Positions 14,221-22,123 of a DNA stretch of 47,619 bases are shown piece after piece. Both the position numbers and the translations under genes were made by a program. The stretch is taken from NCBI GenBank assembly GCA_900767915.1, contig CAAGAX010000013.1, positions 1-47,619 on the forward strand, in the 5' to 3' direction. The stretch is from Acholeplasmatales bacterium. GTDB taxonomy: Bacteria; Bacillota_I; Bacilli_A; Acholeplasmatales; Anaeroplasmataceae. The stretch's first letter is position 1. Every line of letters starts with the position of its first letter. The notes beneath the pieces are model-generated. The model had not been told where the DNA came from and searched no databases. It worked only from the letters and a program-made list of their open reading frames with translations.

Positions 14221-15450
14221 CTAAAAAGCCCATGTACCATCTTTAAAGATTTCTACAATATCACCACTATAAAGCTCTGCTTTAATAGATAAATCAGCTG
14301 AACCTATCATAAAATCAACATGAATAATTGAAGTATTTAAATCAACCTTCTTAATTTCTTCTTCAGTTAATTTATGATAATCTTTAATACATTCATTAAA
14401 AGCTCTACCTAAAGCTAAATGGCAGCATGCATTTTCATCATATAATGTTGAATAAAAAAGTAACCCTGTTTGATTTATAGGAGAATCAAATGGAACTAAT
14501 GCAACCTCTCCTAATCTACTAGCTCCTTCATCTAATGAGATTAATTTTTCTAATAAGCTTTTTTCTTCCTTCTTATTACTTAAAACCTCTACAATTTTAC
14601 CATTTTCAAATCTAAAGCCAAAATCAGAAACAACGCTTCCCATAACAGAAAGTGGCTTTGTTGCGTATACAACACCATTCGCACTATTTTTATCTGGAGA
14701 AGTAAAGCATTCCTCAGTTGGCATGTTAGGATTATAATAAACGCCACTAAGTGTATATTCTCCACCAGCTTCAAATTTCATACATTTTGGTATTTCAATA
14801 CTAAAATCAGTGCCATTATTAGATTTATAATATAGCTTTTTAATTTTTAAATCATTTAGTCTTGTAGATTTTTCTAATAAATTCTTATTATGCTCTTCCC
14901 AGTTTTTAACTCCATCACCTTTAGCTCTAGTTACATCAAGTATCGCATCCCACAATAGCTCTATAGCTTTATCCTTTGTCTCATTAGGAAAAACCTTCAT
15001 AGCCCATTTTTCTCCTGGAATACCAGCAATACACCATTGATATTTATTATCCATTTGTTCACGATATTTCATAATAACAGGACCATTTTTTCTTCTAACA
15101 CTAGTTAATTTTTCTTGATCAACTGAAGCTAAGGCATCAGGATCACTACTATCAATATAAATAACAGCAGGTAAGGTTTCAACCTGATAGCTAAGCTTTT
15201 CTAGCTTCCATTTAGGAAATGTAGTTAATGATTCTAATGATTGATATTCATAATTAAGCTTAGTTACCTCATCAAAATTCCATTCAACTCTAACCTCGCG
15301 TGCTAAAGCTTTATATGCTTCTAAAACTAAATATTTAACAAAGTAGCTATCTTGAACATTAGCGTTAATAATAACATCCTGTCCTTCTTGTACATTAGCG
15401 CCAACCTTTACAATTAATTTTGCATAATTTTTTAATATCTCTTGATTCAT
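14221..15450 (-). CDS. M29-family metallo-aminopeptidase (AmpS/PepS type)
   Basis: 409 aa, normal length. This family removes N-terminal residues using two cobalt/zinc ions. The metal and catalytic segments are in order: NMPTEECFTSPDK (first Glu), EVALVPFDSPI (second Glu), YDENACCHLALGRAF (His and Tyr/Asp region) and IIHVDFMIGS (His and Asp). The N-terminal domain starts NYAKLIVKVGANVQEGQDV, as in AmpS. The ATG follows GGGGTGATTTC. It lies 49 bases after the SpoVT-like gene with no terminator between, and is followed by a microprotein frame and a terminator. Confidence 0.95.
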   Translation of the reverse strand: MNQEILKNYAKLIVKVGANVQEGQDVIINANVQDSYFVKYLVLEAYKALAREVRVEWNFDEVTKLNYEYQSLESLTTFPKWKLEKLSYQVETLPAVIYIDSSDPDALASVDQEKLTSVRRKNGPVIMKYREQMDNKYQWCIAGIPGEKWAMKVFPNETKDKAIELLWDAILDVTRAKGDGVKNWEEHNKNLLEKSTRLNDLKIKKLYYKSNNGTDFSIEIPKCMKFEAGGEYTLSGVYYNPNMPTEECFTSPDKNSANGVVYATKPLSVMGSVVSDFGFRFENGKIVEVLSNKKEEKSLLEKLISLDEGASRLGEVALVPFDSPINQTGLLFYSTLYDENACCHLALGRAFNECIKDYHKLTEEEIKKVDLNTSIIHVDFMIGSADLSIKAELYSGDIVEIFKDGTWAF

Positions 15451-15499
15451 GAAATCACCCCTTATTAATTGCTTATTTTACAATATAAAGACGCTTTTT

Positions 15500-16009
15500 T
15501 CAATAAATATTGTTAATGAAGGTAATAATTAAATTAACAAGATCCTTATGTTCCTTAGTAATCATTGGGGCTAAAGCCATAATGTATAAATTATTTAGCT
15601 TAATAGATCTAGATCTATCAATATATAAATCATCATTAAGATTAACACCCTTTACAAGCTCTTTAACATTTCTATATGATACTTCTATTCCTAATAACGA
15701 ATTAATCCTATTAAGAAAATAATCATTTAAATTATCATTTTCCTTATATTCCTCTTTATTAGAATATATTATATTCTCATTATTAATAAGAATAATAGAT
15801 AAACCCTTTACATTAATAGTATTAATAAAAGCTATAACAGGTACTATAAATTCATTAATTGTTTTATATTTAGATAAAACAATATTATTATTCTCAATAT
15901 TTATATCAATTAAATCATAGGAATTAATATCTAAACTACTTCTTATTTCCTTAGGAATTACTATTCTTCCTAATTCATCTATTCTTCTTGAAACTCCTGT
16001 ATTTTTCAT
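15500..16009 (-). CDS. SpoVT/AbrB-like transition-state regulator
   Basis: 169 aa, starting at ATG 16009 (MKNTGVSRRIDELGRIVIPK), which has GGTGAT three bases before it; upstream codons in frame form no plausible start. The N-terminal 45 residues are a swapped-hairpin AbrB DNA-binding domain (RRIDELGRIVIPKEIR, then SLDINSYDLIDINIENN). The C-terminal ~110 residues fit the position of the GAF-like domain of SpoVT (178 aa in Bacillus), though they are divergent. A two-domain AbrB protein of this size is usually the forespore regulator SpoVT; orthology is likely but not proven. A terminator hairpin lies immediately upstream (16018-16052), so expression depends on readthrough or on a promoter inside the previous gene. 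Confidence 0.78.
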   Translation of the reverse strand: MKNTGVSRRIDELGRIVIPKEIRSSLDINSYDLIDINIENNNIVLSKYKTINEFIVPVIAFINTINVKGLSIILINNENIIYSNKEEYKENDNLNDYFLNRINSLLGIEVSYRNVKELVKGVNLNDDLYIDRSRSIKLNNLYIMALAPMITKEHKDLVNLIITFINNIY

Positions 16010-16017
16010 TCTATCAC

Positions 16018-16052
16018 CAAAAAAACTCATACTTTGACATTTATAGTATGAG
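16018..16052 (-). terminator. Terminator between the enzyme I-like gene and the SpoVT-like gene
   Basis: CTCATACT (16026-16033)/AGTATGAG (16045-16052), a perfect 8-bp stem, with seven to eight Ts following on the minus strand. It ends only about eight bases before the SpoVT-like start, overlapping its ribosome-site spacer. Confidence 0.75.
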
Positions 16053-16066
16053 CCTTTTAATAACAC

Positions 16067-17542
16067 TTATTCATTTTTATATTTTAAATAGCTAATATTT
16101 AAATGATTAATAAGTGAAGGTGATACAGATAATCTTTTAATTCCTATTTCATATAGCTTTATAGCTATATCAGTAATAGAGGCAAGCTCCCCACAAACAC
16201 TTAAAGAGATATTATATTTATTAGTATGATCAACAACATTCTTTAATTTATCGAGTAAATCATCAATATAATCTTGATATAAAATAGAACTATTTTCTCT
16301 ATCAATATTATAAAGCTCACTTGTTAAATCATTTGTTCCAATAGAAATAAAATCAGGAGTAATAAATGAAGAAATATTTTCTAATGCTTCCTTTGTTTCT
16401 AACATCATTCCTAATGAAGGTATCTTGATATTTAATTTTTTCGCTATAGTTGAAACCCAATCCTTTAAATATAAAAATTCATCATTAGATCTAATCATAG
16501 GAAACATTATTTTAACATTACCATTACTAGCTCTTAATAAAGCCTTTATTTGAGAAATAAAAATATCAGGATTATCTAAATAATTTTTAATTCCCTTTTT
16601 ACTTGCTGAAATATATTTTATAACTTTATCATCACCTACATCAAAGGTTCTAAATATTATTTCCTTTTTATTAGATAATTCTATAGCCTCTTTATATATT
16701 TCATATTGCTTATTTTCACTTAAAGGATTATTACTATTAATAAATATGAGCTCTGTTCTATATAACCCTATTCCATCAAAGCCTATATCACTAGCCTTTT
16801 TAACATCATTATTTGAATTACAATTAGCTAAAAAATAAAAGCCATCATGCTTTATAACTTTATCACTAATTGATGATTTAAGCTTAAAATATTCATTAAA
16901 TTTAGAAATAATAGAATTATCAGGATCAGTTATTAAAATATTTCTTGTTGTATCAATGATAACAGCTTCTCCTATAATATCATTATCTACTAAAACATAA
17001 GGAATATTATTATTTCTACATATTATCGCACTATGAGAAGAAAAACCTCCTTTTTTTGAAACAATACCAATTATATTAGATAAATTATTAATCAATATAG
17101 AAGGATATATCTCATCGATTATTAAAATATATTTATCATTTAATATTAATTCATTAGAACCAATTAAATTTTGAATAATATGATTTCTAATATCAATTAA
17201 ATCTGATACTCTTTCATTTAAATAAGAGGAATTAGATTCCTTTAATCCCATAATAAATGTATTCATAGCTATTTTTATACTGTCAATTGCAGTATTAGAA
17301 TTCATATACTTTTCGATTTCTTTTAATAAATATTTATCATTTAATATCATTTTTTGAATTTCTATATATTCTAATTCCTTTGATTCTTTAATATCATTTA
17401 AATTATCAATAGTTTTATTAATAGCGTTCTTTACATCAATAAATGTATAATTATCTATTATTTCATTTTTATTTGTATTAATACTTTTAATTTTACCATA
17501 ACAAATTCCATCAGATAAAATAGTTTTAATTTTATACTGCAT
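16067..17542 (-). CDS. PTS enzyme I-like PEP-utilising protein, divergent
   Basis: 491 aa against about 570 for normal enzyme I. Domain order is retained: N-terminal helical part, phosphohistidine domain with GGFSSHSAIICR (His about 170, normally GGxTSHxAI), and the C-terminal PEP-binding barrel with GIGLYRTELIF, FRTFDVGDDK, IMFPMI, GTNDLT and SVCGELAS with the catalytic Cys (about 450). It differs from enzyme I where the PEP-binding loop NPxLGxRAIR should be: here the segment reads SASKKGIKNYLDNPDIF, so the loop is shortened and both Arg are Lys. It may be a paralogue phosphorylating a special partner rather than the general sugar PTS. No HPr is near. Three bases separate it from the upstream phosphodiesterase-family gene. 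Confidence 0.8.
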   Translation of the reverse strand: MQYKIKTILSDGICYGKIKSINTNKNEIIDNYTFIDVKNAINKTIDNLNDIKESKELEYIEIQKMILNDKYLLKEIEKYMNSNTAIDSIKIAMNTFIMGLKESNSSYLNERVSDLIDIRNHIIQNLIGSNELILNDKYILIIDEIYPSILINNLSNIIGIVSKKGGFSSHSAIICRNNNIPYVLVDNDIIGEAVIIDTTRNILITDPDNSIISKFNEYFKLKSSISDKVIKHDGFYFLANCNSNNDVKKASDIGFDGIGLYRTELIFINSNNPLSENKQYEIYKEAIELSNKKEIIFRTFDVGDDKVIKYISASKKGIKNYLDNPDIFISQIKALLRASNGNVKIMFPMIRSNDEFLYLKDWVSTIAKKLNIKIPSLGMMLETKEALENISSFITPDFISIGTNDLTSELYNIDRENSSILYQDYIDDLLDKLKNVVDHTNKYNISLSVCGELASITDIAIKLYEIGIKRLSVSPSLINHLNISYLKYKNE

Positions 17543-17545
17543 AAA

Positions 17546-18835
17546 TTATCTCCTAAACACAATAACTGGAACTTCCATTTCTTCTTTAGTCATACCAGCA
17601 TGATGACTTTTAAAAATATGATTACTATTAGAATAATTAAAATAATAATTTGATTTAGCTATTCCTATATAATCACCTAAAAAATCTTTAATTCGTGGAT
17701 TTATATTATCATTAATATTTCCAAAGAATTTTAAAGCATTTTTAGTTTCATATAAATCATAAATATCTTTATAAAAATAATTGAATTCTTTAACAAATTT
17801 ATCTTTATTATTAGGTGAAACCTTAAAAGCTAAGCATCTTGCATCATTAGATGGTTTTCTTTCAAGTAAAGACATAATTCTATTATTCGCATATAAATTA
17901 ATTGGTGATGTATTAATATGACCATGGTCACTTGTAACAATTAATAGGGTATCTTTTGGTAATTTTTCAATATAATTTTGAATATCTATTTCTATTGAAT
18001 TTAATATACTCTTTATTTCAATTGTATCTTCACCATAAATATGCATTAGGGTATCAGGATAAGAATAATAAACATATTGATAACAATCTAAAGTTAAATT
18101 AAATAGACTTCTTTTTAATATATCCTTCAATGCTTCATTTGGATTATTAAAATCAGGTAATATATTCATACCATTAATATTCATATCATAATAAAATGGC
18201 TTATATGGCATTAAATCATAGCCAGTTATACCTGTTTTTTCTTTTGTATAATAATTCTCTCCAGTAAATAATACGATATCTCTATTAATCTCGCTTATAT
18301 AATTTTCCCACCCAGTCCATCCAGATTCAAGAGGAGTTAGACCACTTATAATTGAAGTAGTTGAAGCAGCAGTTGTTGAAGGGAAAACACAATTAACTTT
18401 AGTAAAAAGATGTTTTTTTAAAATGCCATTAGGAATATTATCATTTAAGACATTACAACCTAAGCCATCTAATAATAATAAAATAACTCTTTTATATTTT
18501 TTATCAAATAAATTTGGAATAATATCATATTTAGAGGAATAACCAAAATTTTTTCTAATAGATGAAATAATATTTAATGAAGAATTATTATAATTAGGAA
18601 TTAAGCTTTTATGCTTTGGAATATCTTTTTTTAATAAATCTATTATTTCTTCTTTAGTTTTGTTAGATATATCTACATTTTGATAGCTTAATATTTCATA
18701 TTTATTATCCTTAAATATTTCTATAGATAGACCATAATTATTAATTATTTCATAGTCTTTTAAATAGTTATACATTTCGATATCATTATTAAATTTTAAA
18801 AAAAGTGTATTTGAATTAACATATTGTTTTTCCAT
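17546..18835 (-). CDS. Alkaline-phosphatase-superfamily phosphodiesterase/nucleotide pyrophosphatase
   Basis: 429 aa from ATG 18835 (MEKQYVNSNTLF), which has GAGGTG three bases before it. The type I phosphodiesterase fold is shown by metal ligands in order: ILLLLDGLGCNVL (Asp), VFPSTTAASTTSIISGLTP (Thr nucleophile), YPDTLMHIYG (Asp and His), LIVTSDHGHINTS (Asp-His) and IFKSHHAGMTKEEM (His). It has no signal peptide, so it probably acts in the cytoplasm on phosphodiesters or nucleotide pyrophosphates. It is the first gene before the enzyme I-like gene (3-bp gap). Substrate not predictable from sequence. Confidence 0.85.
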   Translation of the reverse strand: MEKQYVNSNTLFLKFNNDIEMYNYLKDYEIINNYGLSIEIFKDNKYEILSYQNVDISNKTKEEIIDLLKKDIPKHKSLIPNYNNSSLNIISSIRKNFGYSSKYDIIPNLFDKKYKRVILLLLDGLGCNVLNDNIPNGILKKHLFTKVNCVFPSTTAASTTSIISGLTPLESGWTGWENYISEINRDIVLFTGENYYTKEKTGITGYDLMPYKPFYYDMNINGMNILPDFNNPNEALKDILKRSLFNLTLDCYQYVYYSYPDTLMHIYGEDTIEIKSILNSIEIDIQNYIEKLPKDTLLIVTSDHGHINTSPINLYANNRIMSLLERKPSNDARCLAFKVSPNNKDKFVKEFNYFYKDIYDLYETKNALKFFGNINDNINPRIKDFLGDYIGIAKSNYYFNYSNSNHIFKSHHAGMTKEEMEVPVIVFRR

Positions 18836-18893
18836 AGGCACCTCACACAATTCTCTTGTTAATATTTTATAACATTTTTTAAAAATCTTCTAT

Positions 18894-18932
18894 AAATAAA
18901 AAACGTTTTGGTTAAATATTTCCAAAACGTTT
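18894..18932 (-). terminator. Terminator of the Lrp-family gene
   Basis: AAACGTTTTGG (18901-18911)/CCAAAACGTTT (18922-18932), a perfect 11-bp stem, followed on the minus strand by TTTTTTATTTAT. It separates the Lrp gene from the downstream operon. Confidence 0.85.
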
Positions 18933-18946
18933 AATAATTTATACTA

Positions 18947-19414
18947 TTATAGAGGGATGCAAGATGACTTTTTTTCTGTACCAACAATTACTGTTGTTTC
19001 AATATTAGAAACATTAGGAACTGCTAATAGCTTATCAAAAATAAAATCTCTATAGTATTGAAAGCTCTTGGCTACAATTTTAAGAATGAAGGCTGAATCA
19101 CCTGTAACTGTATAGCACTCAACAATCTCAGGAATCTTCTTAGCTTGTTCAATAAAAGCAGTTGAAGTTTCTCTTGTTAATGGTTGCATACTTACACTAC
19201 AGAAGCAAGTAATTTCATATCCTAACATTTTTTCATCAACAATTGCAGTATATTGCTTAATAACTCCTTGTTCTTTTAAATTTTTAACTCTAAGTAAGCA
19301 AGAAGATGGAGCAAGTCCAATTTTTCTTGATAAATCAATATTAGATATTGATGAATCATCTTGAATATACTTTATAATCATCTTATCATATTCATCTAAT
19401 GCAAAGCTTGACAT
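18947..19414 (-). CDS. Lrp/AsnC-family transcription regulator
   Basis: 155 aa, standard size. The N-terminal winged helix-turn-helix has LDEYDKMIIKYIQDDSSISN and IGLAPSSCLLRVKNLKEQGV (recognition helix). The C-terminal ~85 residues are the RAM/AsnC effector domain (EIVECYTVTGDSAFILKIVA), which usually binds an amino acid and drives octamer formation. The promoter at 19460-19488 is near consensus and a terminator follows, so it is monocistronic. The last residues (KKSSCIPL) extend slightly beyond the domain. The target is unknown. Confidence 0.93.
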   Translation of the reverse strand: MSSFALDEYDKMIIKYIQDDSSISNIDLSRKIGLAPSSCLLRVKNLKEQGVIKQYTAIVDEKMLGYEITCFCSVSMQPLTRETSTAFIEQAKKIPEIVECYTVTGDSAFILKIVAKSFQYYRDFIFDKLLAVPNVSNIETTVIVGTEKKSSCIPL

Positions 19415-19459
19415 AATAAAAACCTCTTTTCAATTTTCATTTTTTTCTAGTGTATTTTA

Positions 19460-19488
19460 ATTATAGCGCTATTTTAATGAAAAGTCAA
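19460..19488 (-). promoter_or_regulatory. Near-consensus sigma-A promoter of the Lrp-family gene
   Basis: On the minus strand TTGACT (19483-19488), 17 bases, TATAAT (19460-19465), the best promoter match I noticed in the window. A small palindrome AGCGCT lies just before the -10. Confidence 0.85.
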
Positions 19489-19535
19489 ATAAAATTCTAT
19501 TTTTATTTTAAAAATTTGTTAAATATTCTAATTTT

Positions 19536-20240
19536 TTAAAATTTGTTAAATGATATGTATTTTGTCGATTGAGAGGTTATTTTTTTTAATTTTGGAATAA
19601 AAGCGCTAGTAGTTCTAACTGAGGCAATAATAGAAATTGAATATGATTCATTTATATATTTACCAATTGTATTCAATAATTCAGCCTCTTCTAAACTTTT
19701 TAAAATCCAAATAGCCATAATAATTCCAGTAAAATAATTGTACATTATAATAAAATAATTACCCTCAATAGTAATTAAATCTATTGATAATCTAATTTCA
19801 TTGAAGTCTTCTATCATTTCTTGATAATTATTTTTAATAATACTATCCTTATCCATAGTATATAATTCATTAAAATTTTTATAAAGAATATCAATATTAC
19901 GATCACTAATTTCAATTCCCTTATTAGTTAGAATATCGCATATTTTTTCTCTACCATAATGGATTGATTTATAATAAAAAATCGTACAAGCAATTTTAGC
20001 TGAATAAGTATACCCCTTAAAGCTTAGCTTATTAGCTGTTTGAGAGAAATAGACATGATCCATACAATTAGGACACTTATATCCCAAATTTTTTATTCTA
20101 AAATATTTACCAGAGGTAAATTGTACAACCTTATTTGAAACAGTATAGCAATACTTTAATTTAGCTTTACATTTAGGACAATATAAAATTTCAGGTTTAT
20201 ATATTTTAATAGCTCTTGGTTGAATTTTATGCTCATTCAT
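19536..20240 (-). CDS. Zinc-ribbon protein with transposase-like segment, unknown function
   Basis: 234 aa. The N-terminal zinc ribbon has CPKC (21-24) and CPNC (56-59). The middle is helical and Tyr-rich. Around 150-200, a segment with RLSIDLITIEG, YFTGIIMAIWILKSLEEAE and SIIASVRTT resembles the start of a DDE transposase core (Asp strand, 'G.....l.s' strand, then the next strand), but the second Asp and Glu cannot be placed. It could be a domesticated or truncated transposase or an unrelated nucleic-acid protein. Its ATG overlaps the stop of the LRAT-like gene by four bases (ATGA), which argues for a coordinated operon role rather than a passing insertion. It is the last gene of the four-gene unit. 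Confidence 0.65.
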   Translation of the reverse strand: MNEHKIQPRAIKIYKPEILYCPKCKAKLKYCYTVSNKVVQFTSGKYFRIKNLGYKCPNCMDHVYFSQTANKLSFKGYTYSAKIACTIFYYKSIHYGREKICDILTNKGIEISDRNIDILYKNFNELYTMDKDSIIKNNYQEMIEDFNEIRLSIDLITIEGNYFIIMYNYFTGIIMAIWILKSLEEAELLNTIGKYINESYSISIIASVRTTSAFIPKLKKITSQSTKYISFNKF

Positions 20241-20635
20241 TTCATAAAGCCCATAATTGCTTCAAAGATTGAATCAACCTGACTACTTTTAGATTCACCA
20301 AAGGCACATCTATTAGAAAAATGCTCACAATTGTTAGAAATTAAATTATATCCACCTTCACCTAAATGAGCTTTTGCATATTGAATAATATCTTCTTTTT
20401 TTCTTAATTTTTTCTTCTCTTCATCAGTATATTCTCTAACCTCAACTAATCCATCACGTAAAAATTTTTTTAATGATGTAGTACATACTATTGCAGTTTC
20501 AGGACTAACTTCACTTCCTAAAGGAGATGCAAATTGATATACACAATCATCAGATTCGTAAATGCCATGATGATAATATAATCCTCTATTAACTCTTATT
20601 TGATCTCCATAGCTTGGATTTTTAAAGCTCCACAT
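20237..20635 (-). CDS. LRAT/NC-domain protein (permuted papain-like fold)
   Basis: 132 aa from ATG 20635 (MWSFKNPSYGDQIRVNRGLY), which has GAGGT five bases before it. The LRAT/NC-domain signature is visible: GLYYHHGIYES (catalytic His region) and the active-site SNNCEHFSNRC, an exact NCEHF motif. The second His usual in this family (V-I-H) reads VYQFASP, so one catalytic-triad position may be altered. Such proteins act as acyltransferases, thioesterases or peptidases. No signal peptide or membrane anchor is present, though the protein encoded just upstream is membrane-bound. Overlaps the zinc-ribbon gene by four bases. Confidence 0.85.
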   Translation of the reverse strand: MWSFKNPSYGDQIRVNRGLYYHHGIYESDDCVYQFASPLGSEVSPETAIVCTTSLKKFLRDGLVEVREYTDEEKKKLRKKEDIIQYAKAHLGEGGYNLISNNCEHFSNRCAFGESKSSQVDSIFEAIMGFMK

Positions 20636-20648
20636 ATAATACCTCACA

Positions 20649-21278
20649 TTATTGTTTTTCTTGAAATCCTAAAATATTAATTAATTCATTATAATTATCA
20701 ATATGAACTCCTAATGGTTCTAAATAATTATGACAATAAAATCCATCATCAGTTTTAGTAAAAGCTGTATAGTATACTTTGTCACCTTGAATAGAAAATT
20801 CAACTATTTTTCGTTCTAAATCCGAAGTAATATTATAAAACAATTCAAAAGCTATAAAGCTTTTACAATTATCAAGCTCCTTATTTTTAGGTACATTTTT
20901 TTCTTCTACTGGTTCAAAATATTTTTCTGAATCATCTACTAAAACTACCTTATATGCTACCTTATTTTTAATTAATAAATAGCTTAAGCCATAATTTGTT
21001 TTTCTTTCCTTAAAGCCCTTATCTATTAACAGTTTTTCAATATCACCATTAAATATATAGCTTTTCACAGGATATTTAATTTTTTTCTTATACTGAAATG
21101 TTTTAAATGAAGCATATTGAACTAATAATGTTAATAAAATAAAGCCTATAACAATTAAAACAACCACCATTTTGTTCCATACACCATTAGTGAATGCCGC
21201 ACTAAATAGTAAGCACATTGTTATTACAAAAACAATTCCAGTTATTATCCATATTGTACTTGTCTTTAATCTTCTCAT
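20649..21278 (-). CDS. Two-helix membrane protein with cytosolic domain, unknown
   Basis: 209 aa. Two N-terminal transmembrane helices (about 10-28 and 38-56) are followed by a basic FQYKKKIKYPVKS, which places the C-terminal ~145 residues inside the cell by the positive-inside rule. That soluble part is mixed alpha/beta and matches nothing I know. It starts two bases after the upstream gene's stop (TAATTATG) with no clear Shine-Dalgarno, so it probably relies on coupled re-initiation. Thirteen bases separate its end from the LRAT-like gene. A membrane platform for that protein is a reasonable but untested idea. Confidence 0.7.
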   Translation of the reverse strand: MRRLKTSTIWIITGIVFVITMCLLFSAAFTNGVWNKMVVVLIVIGFILLTLLVQYASFKTFQYKKKIKYPVKSYIFNGDIEKLLIDKGFKERKTNYGLSYLLIKNKVAYKVVLVDDSEKYFEPVEEKNVPKNKELDNCKSFIAFELFYNITSDLERKIVEFSIQGDKVYYTAFTKTDDGFYCHNYLEPLGVHIDNYNELINILGFQEKQ

Positions 21279-21280
21279 AA

Positions 21281-21799
21281 TTATTTTTTAGAATGATCTA
21301 TGAATGCTAGATCAAAATATAAATCCTCACATAAAAAATCATATAGCTTATAAAATTTAGGAACAGGCTTAAAATAATCCATTTGAACTAATCTAGGATT
21401 ATATATACATGCATGTTCAAAATTTGTTTTGCTAGAATTACAAAACTTCTTACATAATTCCTTTGTTTTATCGTTATAATGCTGATATAACATTAGAACA
21501 ATATTTTTTTCTGTTGCGGAAACTCCCTTTTCCACTAACAATGGTTTAATATTCTCATATCTATATTTTTCAATATCTATTCCATTTTCATTATTAACCA
21601 ATACATTAACAAAAGTAACATCCTTGTATACTCTAGAATAAACCTCAACCTCTTCAGTAACAGAAATTTCAACTTCATTCGCATAAATTAATGCATATTT
21701 AAAATTATGATATGGCTTACAATCATAGTGTCCTAAAACTCCAGGTTCTTCTTTTTCTTTAACCTTTATTCCCAATATCATCGCTAATGTTTTATTCAT
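21281..21799 (-). CDS. Unknown protein heading the LRAT-like operon
   Basis: 172 aa, soluble, no signal peptide. The N-terminal half is beta-rich (NEVEISVTEEVEVYSRVYKD and following) and the C-terminal half helical with Cys residues (LCKKFCNSSK, then HACIY). The start is supported by AAGGAG before ATG 21799 and a TATAAT about 33 bases upstream (21832-21837). It is first of four closely packed genes (gaps 2, 13 and -4 bases), so its product probably works with the membrane and LRAT-like proteins. Family not recognised. Confidence 0.68.
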   Translation of the reverse strand: MNKTLAMILGIKVKEKEEPGVLGHYDCKPYHNFKYALIYANEVEISVTEEVEVYSRVYKDVTFVNVLVNNENGIDIEKYRYENIKPLLVEKGVSATEKNIVLMLYQHYNDKTKELCKKFCNSSKTNFEHACIYNPRLVQMDYFKPVPKFYKLYDFLCEDLYFDLAFIDHSKK

Positions 21800-22123
21800 A
21801 AATCAAGCTCCTTATAATATTGTCATAGATAATTATATCAAATATTATTTAATTTATCTATAAATTTTATTAATATCATATCATAAATACAAGTTTTTTT
21901 AGTTCATAGATTAAAATAGATAGCTAGGAATAAAGATATTAATTTAAAAATTTTTTTATATTATTTATTAAATTACATTAGACATAATACTTGAAAAATA
22001 AAATGACATAAAATTCTTTTTTACTATTTAAGTAATTATCCTATTAATTTATATTTAAATAGAAATTATATAAATATTATTATATAATACTTGTATATTA
22101 AGCTATAAATATTGGAGAAAAAT
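21800..22123. other. Divergent intergenic region
   Basis: Divergent starts at 21799 (minus) and 22124 (plus). It contains a minus-strand TATAAT at 21832-21837 with a poor -35, and a plus-strand TATAAT at 22083-22088 with a weak TAGAAA 17 bases upstream. The rest is A+T-rich with no gene, tRNA or long repeat that I can see. Confidence 0.5.
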
